Shown here one piece after another: positions 56,461 to 64,000 of a DNA stretch of 64,000 nt. Position 1 is the first letter of the stretch, and each line of letters starts with the position of its first letter. The stretch lies in assembly GCF_014174355.1 (NCBI RefSeq), contig NZ_JABEQF010000002.1, forward strand, positions 1 through 64,000, written 5' to 3'. The DNA comes from Gluconacetobacter azotocaptans. GTDB lineage: Bacteria; Pseudomonadota; Alphaproteobacteria; Acetobacterales; Acetobacteraceae. Under the pieces are notes generated by a model. That model was not told the origin of the DNA. It ran no database searches and saw nothing but the letters and a program-made list of their open reading frames with translations. Position numbers and translations under genes: made by a program.

Positions 56461-57713
56461 GCGACGGACTTCCGCCCCACGGAGGCACTTTCGACCTGGA
56501 TTTCCGCCAGGCCGGCGCGCAGACGGTCGATGATGGCGAGATTGCGATGGTCCTCCTTCCAGATCAGCCGGGTCGTCATCCGGTAGCGATCCGGCAGCGG
56601 GACGGCATGGACGGCGTGGGACCGGAACGAACCGGCGGGCAGGATGGCACAGCACGTGCCGTCCTCGACCAGGCGCAGAATGAGGGACAGGGATTGCGTC
56701 TCGAAAATCGCGCTCGGGGCGATGCCTTCCTGATCGAGATAGCGGTCCGTAATCCGCCGCAGTCCGGTGCCCAGGGCGGGCACTGCCAGCAGGCACGAAG
56801 CAAGCACCATCTGCGGCGTCTGGTTTGCCCGCAGGCCATGCGAACGGCTGGAAACGAGGAAGATCGCGGATTTTTCCAGTTCGGCGCAATCGAGCCCGAG
56901 CGGAATGTCGATCAGGTCCGAAAGGCCGGCATCGAACCGCCCGTCCAGAAGCCCTTCCACCATCTGCGGCGCGGCGATGGTCGAAATCGTCAGCGGCGGC
57001 TGGTAACGGCGATGGCGCCAGAGCCGGACGAGATTGGCCAGCAGGACGGTGAGCGAACTGTCGCTGCTGGTCGGCATCATCGAGGCGAGTTTCAGGGTCC
57101 TGAATTCGCGGAAATAGCTGAAATTCTCATCACGCATGATCTGCCGGTAGGTCCGGTCCACCTGCTGGCAGCCCTGGCGCAGGGACTCGGCCTCGGCGGT
57201 CAGCGTGACGCCATGGGGACTGCGCAGGAAGAGCGTCCGGCCGAGAATCGTCTCCAGCTTGCGGATCTGGCGCGAGAGCGTGGGCTGGGTAAGGGAAAGA
57301 CGCTGCGCAGCGGCGGCGATCCGCCCGGTTTCGCAGACGGACAGGAAATAGCCGATCATCCGCAGCGTCAGGCCCGAATCCAGCAGCGCGCGCAGCCGAC
57401 GGGTCGGCAGCGGATGTGGCGTAGCCTCTTCCGGCGGGACGATGCTGGCCCGGCTGTCCTCCCCGATCAGCGCGAGGCTCCAGCCGAGGAGATGCAGGGC
57501 GGAACGGTAGAGACTCTCTCCATGCGCGGTCGTGATGGTCTTGCTGCCCCGACGAAGCGCCGAGCGTGACAGCAGCGAGGTCGCCATCGCCTGCTCCAGG
57601 GCGGAGACGCTGTGATTGAGGGTGGACGCGCTGACGCCAAGCGCCGAGGCCGCCGACGCCGCAGAGCCCTCGTTGATAAGGCTCGTAAAATAGATCAGAG
57701 CCGGAAGTTCCAT
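56457..57713 (-). CDS. LysR-type regulator with two N-terminal HTH domains
   Basis: 418 residues, about 110 longer than usual. The first LysR-like HTH is at residues 4-58 (FTSLINEGSAASAASALGVS, then TLNHSVSALEQ). The second is at 117-175 (FLSVCETGRIAAAAQRLSLT, then QPTLSRQIRKLE, FLRSPHGVTLT). The effector domain follows (LKLASMMPTSSDSSLTVLLA onwards). As first gene, overlapping the MFS start, it is probably made with the operon. It may contact DNA with a doubled recognition surface (inference). Confidence 0.82.
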   Translation of the reverse strand: MELPALIYFTSLINEGSAASAASALGVSASTLNHSVSALEQAMATSLLSRSALRRGSKTITTAHGESLYRSALHLLGWSLALIGEDSRASIVPPEEATPHPLPTRRLRALLDSGLTLRMIGYFLSVCETGRIAAAAQRLSLTQPTLSRQIRKLETILGRTLFLRSPHGVTLTAEAESLRQGCQQVDRTYRQIMRDENFSYFREFRTLKLASMMPTSSDSSLTVLLANLVRLWRHRRYQPPLTISTIAAPQMVEGLLDGRFDAGLSDLIDIPLGLDCAELEKSAIFLVSSRSHGLRANQTPQMVLASCLLAVPALGTGLRRITDRYLDQEGIAPSAIFETQSLSLILRLVEDGTCCAILPAGSFRSHAVHAVPLPDRYRMTTRLIWKEDHRNLAIIDRLRAGLAEIQVESASVGRKSVA

Positions 57714-58006
57714 TTCTACGGGGCCTCGGGAGAATACGGGAGAGCGATACGGTGCGATTCAGGGAAGAGGTGCGTGGAAATGTCTAAATGACCATCATGG
57801 TAGTTGATAACAAAAATAGCGACCTTCGATCGTATCGAAGCATCATCGCAATGATGCCGCAATTTTAAATATCCATCAGGCATACCCTATGCACAATAAA
57901 GCATAGCGCACGGGAGGGCAGTCCGTTTCCGGCCTGTGGCGGAACAGGGGCGACCGGCCACCGGTACCATCAGGAAGAAGTCGATCGGGACTTGAATTTT
58001 TCTCGC
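57714..58006 (-). promoter_or_regulatory. Promoter region of the ergothioneine-type operon
   Basis: 293 bp, partly AT-rich. A perfect 11-bp palindrome ACCAT-C-ATGGT lies at 57791-57801, 78 bp before the LysR start, and an inverted repeat CTATGC-N8-GCATAG lies near 57887-57906. Either could be the regulator's site. Confidence 0.4.
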
Positions 58007-58495
58007 TCAGGCTTTCCGGGCGAAGGCCTGGAGTGCCGGCTGCGCCCGTCTGGCGTTCGGGAAAACCATCGGGCCTCGACCGGTCAGCACACGAACGGCT
58101 TCCAGGATTTCGACCGCCTGCCAAGACAGCGGAACGGCATGGGGTTTGCGCATCTTCACGCGCTCTTTCGGGATGCGCCAGATCGCACCGTCCAGTTCGT
58201 GCCACGACATTCCGTGAACCTCTCCCGGCCGTACGGCCGTCAGTGCGAGGAAGCGCATTGCCAGAGCGGTTATCGGGTGTGACGGGATGTCCTCGGCGGC
58301 CCTCAGCATGTCGCGCAGGGCGTCGATCTCGATTATTGCCGGCCGCCGACCCTTCTGCAGTGGGGCGAGCGCGCCCTTAATCACTTCGGCCGGATCGGAT
58401 GTCGCCAAGCCGCTGGCGATCGCGTGGATAAATATTGCCGACAGGCGTTTCCTTGCCACCGAAGCGGTAATTCAAGCGCCATAGGCGCGAGCCAT
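58007..58495 (-). pseudogene. Broken tyrosine recombinase (P4-type integrase) remnant
   Basis: A 150-codon open frame (GTG at 58459) carries the middle of a P4-type integrase: LSAIFIHAIASGLATSDPAE and FLALTAVRPGEVHGMSW with the first catalytic Arg. It stops before the HxxR and Tyr regions. Just upstream in another frame, WRLNYRFGGKE (58481-58449) is a piece of the N-terminal domain. About 130 codons between them are missing. Inactive. It lies 240 bp from the 3' end of tRNA-Ser, the usual address of such elements. Confidence 0.75.
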
Positions 58496-58733
58496 TCGGT
58501 TGAATTAAAAGGAAAAGTCCACAGAGTCAGGCAGCTTATAGGGCGTGTTCTGCGGCTTGGCGCGTCGTATCGCGGCGTCGCTTGGCACCGATACCCCCCA
58601 AAGTCCGGGCGCTACCCCCACCATATGCGTTACTGCCCGTATCTCGCTGTCATTTGGTGTCGTAACATATGACAGGAAAACCGCAGACTTCCGTGGAGGT
58701 GTGTCAATATTTGACGCTGGCGGTCATGAGTAA

Positions 58734-58824
58734 TGGCGGAGAGAGTGGGATTCGAACCCACGGTACGCTATTAACGTACACACGCTTTCCAAGCGTGCGC
58801 CTTAAGCCGCTCGGCCATCTCTCC
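58734..58824 (-). tRNA. tRNA-Ser (GGA)
   Basis: 91 nt including the encoded CCA. Acceptor stem GGAGAGA/TCTCTCC, anticodon loop TTGGAAA within CGCTTGGAAAGCG, a long variable arm (GTACGTTAATAGCGTAC) and T-loop GGTTCGAATCC. The GGA anticodon reads UCC/UCU. Class II shape confirms serine. Likely attachment site of the integrase remnant next to its 3' end. Confidence 0.97.
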
Positions 58825-58931
58825 GGCGCAGGGGACGGGGCGGAGCCCGTCGTCTGGGCGCGGAACATAGCAACATTTGCCGCCCGCGCAAGGGGAGAAT
58901 GCCGCGCTCGTTCCCGGCCGTCCCCGGCGGG

Positions 58932-60737
<1,806 letters not shown>

Positions 60738-60823
60738 GGCGGAGACATAGGCCAAATTGCCGCGCAAGTCAGCGGGGATGATGCGAATTTCTCCGGCCCG
60801 GCCCGGCGGGGGGCGGGGCCGGT

Positions 60824-61540
60824 CTAGCTTCGGATGGCGAACAGATGGCCGATCGCGGCGGTGACCGCCATGGCCGTCACGCCCCAGAACGTCACGCGGA
60901 TCGCGGCCGGGACGGGGCGCGCACCGCCTGCCCGCGCGCCCACGATGCCCAGGCCGCCCAGGGCGCACAGCGAGACGAGCGGAATGCTCCAGGCCACGGC
61001 CTGCGCCGGTGAGAACACCGCCGCCGCCACCGGCATGATAGCCCCCGAAGCGAACGCCCCTGCCGAGGCCAGGGCCGCCTGGATCGGACGTGCGGCTGTC
61101 GCGTCTGACAGGCCCAACTCGTCGCGGGAGTGAGCTTGCAAGGCGTCATGACGCATCAGGCTTTCAGCCACCTGACGGGCCAGGGGCGGCTCCAGCCCGC
61201 GTTCGACGTAGATCGCCGCCAGTTCTCCGACCTCGCTGGGCCAGTCGGTCGCCAGTTCCCGCTGCTCGCGCGACAGATCGGCGGCCTCGGAATCGGCCTG
61301 TGAACTGACCGAGACATATTCGCCGGCCGCCATCGACATCGCCCCGGCCACCAGGCCCGACAGGCCGGCGACCAGAACGCCGGCGGGGCCGCCCCGCGCG
61401 CTGGCGACGCCGATCATCAGGCTGGCGGTCGAGAGGATCCCGTCATTGGCGCCCAGGACGGCGGCCCGCAGCCATCCCAGCCGCTGGGTCGCGTGCTGTT
61501 CGCGATGTTTCGCCCCGCGATATTTCGGCAGGCCCGCCAT
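60824..61540 (-). CDS. VIT1/CCC1-family membrane protein
   Basis: 238 residues. Family N-terminus [30 protein letters not shown] with a conserved Asp in TM1, [19 protein letters not shown], the cytoplasmic helical insert ([19 protein letters not shown]) and three C-terminal membrane segments. Homologues move Fe2+ or Mn2+ out of the cytoplasm. GGAGGGG precedes the ATG at 61540. Confidence 0.9.
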   Translation of the reverse strand: MAGLPKYRGAKHREQHATQRLGWLRAAVLGANDGILSTASLMIGVASARGGPAGVLVAGLSGLVAGAMSMAAGEYVSVSSQADSEAADLSREQRELATDWPSEVGELAAIYVERGLEPPLARQVAESLMRHDALQAHSRDELGLSDATAARPIQAALASAGAFASGAIMPVAAAVFSPAQAVAWSIPLVSLCALGGLGIVGARAGGARPVPAAIRVTFWGVTAMAVTAAIGHLFAIRS

Positions 61541-61717
61541 GATCCAGTCCCCTCCACATTGCGTCACGCCGGTCAGGCTAGCGGGGTGGCGCGGGCCTGT
61601 CCGCCCCGCCTCGTGCATGGCAGCCGGGAGGCGGAAAGCGCGCGGTGCATGGGCGTCGTTCAGGCTCCTGTCAGGTTCCTGTGCCAGATCGCCTGCCCCG
61701 CATGGGCGGCGACGGAT

Positions 61718-62362
61718 CTACAGGACGGCCATCGTGATCCGGTGCAGATGGTCTGTCCATCGGGCCGGGATGTCCATCCCGTCCTGCGCGCCGATCCCGC
61801 GCAGGGTCGGCCCGTCGTCGCCCCCGTCCCCCACGATGGCGCACAGGATCGCGTCCGGCCGGCGCAGGATGACCCGGTCGTGATGCCGGACCGCCGCGCC
61901 GGGCGAGACGACAAGGACCGCACCGGCGCGGAACACCGGGTCGAAGGCGTCGGTATCCACCATGACGGCATAGCAGTCGGAGTCGGCGGGGCCGGGACTG
62001 TCCCAGGCGTCCCAGTGCCGCCCGGCGGGCAGGCCGGCGGCATCGAACATCCCGTCCTGTTCCAGGTGCGACAGAGGGGACATCCGCAGACGCATCCGGG
62101 CGACGGGACGGCCGGCGCGATGCGGGGCGTGGCCTTCTTCGAGCAGGCGGCTGAAGGCCTCCAGCGTCGTGCCGGTGGCGTCCAGCGCCCGCGCCAGGCT
62201 TTCGGTGCCGGGCCAGCGCGGCCGGCCGGACGGCGTCATGCGCTTGGACGGGTTGAAGGCGGTGACGTCCAGCCCCGCCGCACGCGCCAGGCCCGACGGT
62301 GTCAGCCCCCGTTCCGCCGCCAGGGTGTCCAGCGCCTGCCACAGATCGTGGTGCCGGATCAT
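61718..62362 (-). CDS. LexA/S24-like regulator with inactive protease site
   Basis: 214 residues. HTH at the N-terminus (GLTPSGLARAAGLDVTAF, NPSKR) and an S24-type C-terminal domain (AGAVLVVSPGAAVRHHDRVIL). The catalytic Ser of GDSM is Ala here (TDAFDPVF) and the Lys position is Arg (VILRRPD), so self-cleavage is not expected. It is probably a ligand-sensing or constitutive repressor. ATGA overlap with the small upstream gene. Confidence 0.78.
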   Translation of the reverse strand: MIRHHDLWQALDTLAAERGLTPSGLARAAGLDVTAFNPSKRMTPSGRPRWPGTESLARALDATGTTLEAFSRLLEEGHAPHRAGRPVARMRLRMSPLSHLEQDGMFDAAGLPAGRHWDAWDSPGPADSDCYAVMVDTDAFDPVFRAGAVLVVSPGAAVRHHDRVILRRPDAILCAIVGDGGDDGPTLRGIGAQDGMDIPARWTDHLHRITMAVL

Positions 62363-62574
62363 CGGGGGTTCAGGATCTCGTCATCGTGGCGCGCCACGCC
62401 GGCGGCGGTGGCGTGATAGCGGCCCGCCTGGTCCCGTTCCACCAGCCCCATGCGTTCCAGCCGTTCCAGGCAGGGTTGGTCCTTCAGGCCGGGCGGGCGC
62501 CCCGCCGGGCCGCACAAGGTCAGGCGATGCAGCGCCGACCGGCAGCAGGTTTCCAGATAGGGTTGTGTCCACAT
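62359..62574 (-). CDS. Small uncharacterised protein (71 residues)
   Basis: No family recognised. The segment CLERLERMGLVERDQAGRYHATAAGV resembles the recognition helix and wing of a winged-helix domain. Its stop overlaps the start of the S24-like gene (ATGA), which supports translation and a joint role. No strong ribosome site. Confidence 0.5.
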   Translation of the reverse strand: MWTQPYLETCCRSALHRLTLCGPAGRPPGLKDQPCLERLERMGLVERDQAGRYHATAAGVARHDDEILNPR

Positions 62575-62658
62575 CGGCCGAGGATCGACAATTCGGCGGC
62601 CGGTTGCAACGGGCGTATGTCCGGCGAGGCCCTAGGCCCCGACTCTTACGATTGGTTT

Positions 62659-62678
62659 CCAAAGGCGACCGCCTTTGG
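62659..62678 (-). terminator. Hairpin after the redoxin-oxygenase gene
   Basis: CCAAAGGC-GACC-GCCTTTGG, perfect 8-bp stem, followed on the plus strand by CGGGTGCGGGGCAGCG. The layout (stem, GGGT, second GC stem) recalls the double-hairpin repeats though the sequence differs. Confidence 0.5.
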
Positions 62679-62716
62679 CGGGTGCGGGGCAGCGTCCTGC
62701 CGCTACGGGAAGGGCC

Positions 62717-63790
62717 TTATACGGTCTCGGTCCGGGTAGCCGCCGCGCGATTGGCCTTCTTCAGTTCGGCGGCGGCGTCGTCATAGACGAACGGCAGGCA
62801 GGCGAAGCGGCGCCCCCGCGTCACCGGGGCAACGGCGTGCAGCAGCCCGCAGGAGAAGATCAGCGCGCCGCCCGCCGGGGGGCAGAAGCCGGGGCCGCCG
62901 AATTCCGGAAAGGACAATTCGCCGCCCTCGAAATCGTCATTGAGGGTGATGGACACGGCGAAGCGCCGATGCGCCGCCGCCGCCACGGTGTTGTCGCGAT
63001 GCGCGCCGAAGCAGCCGCGATCCGATGAATCGTAGCACGCCAGGATCAGCCGTTCCATCTGCGTGGCGTTGAACTGGAACACCTTATGGATCTCGGGGGC
63101 GACGCGGCGGATGATGCGGGCCTGCACCTGTCCGACCAGTGTGCGGTCCGCCAGCGTGCAGTCGCGCCGGCGCTTGAACCCCAGATCGGTCACCGGCACC
63201 GACTGGCCGGGCTGGCGTTCGGTGAAGATCGCCGATTGCCGGGTCTCCTGCGCGGTGTAATAGGCGATCAGCCGCTGGCAGAATTCCGGTTCGAATACGT
63301 CCGGCAGCATCAGGGCCGGGACGGGGATGTTGGGCGACCGGGTCGTAACCGGCGGGACGCGGCGCAGCAGGTCCATCACCTGCCGGGCAACGCCGGGGGC
63401 GTCGATCCAGGTCGCGCTGATCCGCAGCATCGGATCGAGGATGAACCAGCGTGGTGCGTCCCCGGGCGACAGGCCATACAGGTCCGTGGCCTTGCGGTCG
63501 CCGTCGCGGAAGAAGCGGATACCCGGCAGGGTTTCGTGCAGGCGGTCCTCGTCGGCGGGGTCGGTCGAGATTCCGAAGAAATGGCAATTCGCCCCATCCA
63601 TGATGGCGCGGTCGCGCATCACGGCCTCCAGCGCCGCCGCGACGGCCGGCTCGGTCGAGGACGCGAAGAAGAACAGGACGATATACCGCCCCGCCGCCAT
63701 ATCGAAGCTGTAGGTCCCGAACGGCGTGGTGCACCGCTGGGTGAACCAGGGGGCCGGGTCTCCGACAAAGAGGGGCCGGGCGGATGACAT
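62717..63790 (-). CDS. Redoxin-like / 2OG-Fe(II) oxygenase fusion protein
   Basis: 357 residues. Residues 8-145 look like an AhpC/TSA redoxin (GDPAPWF, YIVLFFFASSTEP, FFGISTDPADEDRL), but the peroxidatic Cys position is not Cys. Residues about 155-345 are a prolyl-4-hydroxylase-type domain with Fe ligands His264 and Asp266 (AHRDN) and His318 (LLHAVAPV), and Arg in GRRFA for 2-oxoglutarate. A regulated hydroxylase is likely; the target is unknown. ATG at 63790 with GAGG. Confidence 0.82.
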   Translation of the reverse strand: MSSARPLFVGDPAPWFTQRCTTPFGTYSFDMAAGRYIVLFFFASSTEPAVAAALEAVMRDRAIMDGANCHFFGISTDPADEDRLHETLPGIRFFRDGDRKATDLYGLSPGDAPRWFILDPMLRISATWIDAPGVARQVMDLLRRVPPVTTRSPNIPVPALMLPDVFEPEFCQRLIAYYTAQETRQSAIFTERQPGQSVPVTDLGFKRRRDCTLADRTLVGQVQARIIRRVAPEIHKVFQFNATQMERLILACYDSSDRGCFGAHRDNTVAAAAHRRFAVSITLNDDFEGGELSFPEFGGPGFCPPAGGALIFSCGLLHAVAPVTRGRRFACLPFVYDDAAAELKKANRAAATRTETV

Positions 63791-63877
63791 GCTGGGGCCT
63801 CGTGACTGTATGGACCGGACGCGCGATTCGGGGCAGCGTAACACTTTCCCGGCCGGGTGAAACGGGAAGGGGATCGC

Positions 63878-63889
63878 CCACCCGGGTGG
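63878..63889. promoter_or_regulatory. 12-bp palindrome in divergent promoter region
   Basis: CCACCCGGGTGG, perfect palindrome 18 bp before the AtzH-like start, in the 117-bp gap shared with the oxygenase gene. Possible operator; the GC-rich context makes chance likely. Confidence 0.25.
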
Positions 63890-63907
63890 TCCCATGCAGG
63901 GGGTAGC

Positions 63908-64000
63908 ATGCTGACGATCGACGATCCCGCCATCGTGGCGGAAGTAACCGCCATGTCCGACCGGTACGAAGCCGCATTGATGGCCAACGACCTGGACGAA
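63908..64000 (+). CDS. AtzH-like (DUF3225, SnoaL/NTF2-fold) protein, 3' end outside window
   Basis: 31 codons visible: MLTIDDPAIVAEVTAMSDRY, then EAALMANDLDE. The pattern FxRYExALxANDxxxL is typical of AtzH-like NTF2-fold proteins that often sit beside amidase/hydrolase genes. AGGGGG lies 5 bp before the ATG. Too short to be sure. Confidence 0.55.
   Translation, partial: MLTIDDPAIVAEVTAMSDRYEAALMANDLDE

Noticed and set aside
58007-58459. A functional integrase gene
   Set aside because: It lacks the HxxR and catalytic Tyr regions and most of the N-terminal domain, part of which is found in another frame upstream.

Overview
The window is high-GC, densely packed bacterial DNA. It looks like an alphaproteobacterium of the acetic-acid-bacterium type (Acetobacteraceae; Gluconacetobacter or a relative is my best guess). 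That guess rests on protein flavour, the many sugar and polyol acid pathways and the short GC-rich hairpin repeats; there is no rRNA or other phylogenetic marker to settle it. Most of the window is accessory catabolic DNA set between small housekeeping blocks (groESL, mobA/mobB/cysG, tRNA-Ser, lepA).

Region 1 (1-15538) is a four-carbon sugar and sugar-acid block. A minus-strand operon holds denD, an MFS carrier, a TIM-barrel isomerase and a DhaK-type kinase cut by the window edge, behind a LysR gene. A second minus-strand operon holds a CRYL1-like dehydrogenase, an MHS carrier, ltnD, otnK, otnC and otnI, and faces a divergent GntR/FadR-type regulator. Together they can bring D-erythronate and L-threonate (oxidised by DenD and LtnD, phosphorylated by OtnK, decarboxylated by OtnC) into triose phosphate metabolism.

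Region 2 (15557-23548) holds an overlapping group (hydrolase, unknown protein, cysteine-free peroxiredoxin homologue) behind a normal 1-Cys peroxiredoxin; a groESL pair with a structured leader and a small unknown gene; divergent mobA and mobB-cysG; and a 91-bp MITE-like element right after the cysG stop.

Region 3 (23592-42525) is a large orphan catabolic cluster. An AT-rich TetR gene is followed by a CoA-transferase, GMC dehydrogenase and ALDH on the minus strand. On the plus strand are acyl-CoA dehydrogenase, SDR, DUF993, a TIM-barrel isomerase, etfB, etfA, an aldo/keto reductase, a complete sugar ABC importer and a zinc alcohol dehydrogenase. A shared TAACC-centred motif recurs at four promoter regions and is a good candidate operator. 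The substrate is not known to me.

Region 4 (42721-57713) contains an ExuT-like MFS gene and then a very compact minus-strand operon: a LysR-type regulator with two HTH domains, MFS, TonB-dependent receptor, MHS carrier, a HutH-like lyase without the MIO triad, a hydantoinase-type amidohydrolase, an M20 N-carbamoyl amino acid hydrolase, a DUF917 protein and a HutU-like hydratase. The five enzymes match, step for step, the ergothioneine to glutamate route (ergothionase, thiourocanate hydratase, desulfurase, hydantoin-5-propionate hydrolase, N-carbamoylglutamate hydrolase). I read this as an ergothioneine-catabolic operon with its own outer-membrane receptor. It is the most interesting system here.

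Region 5 (57714-64000) has a broken tyrosine-recombinase gene beside tRNA-Ser(GGA), marking an old integration site next to the operon, then lepA, a VIT-family carrier, a LexA-like protein without its catalytic serine, a redoxin-2OG oxygenase fusion and the start of an AtzH-like gene.
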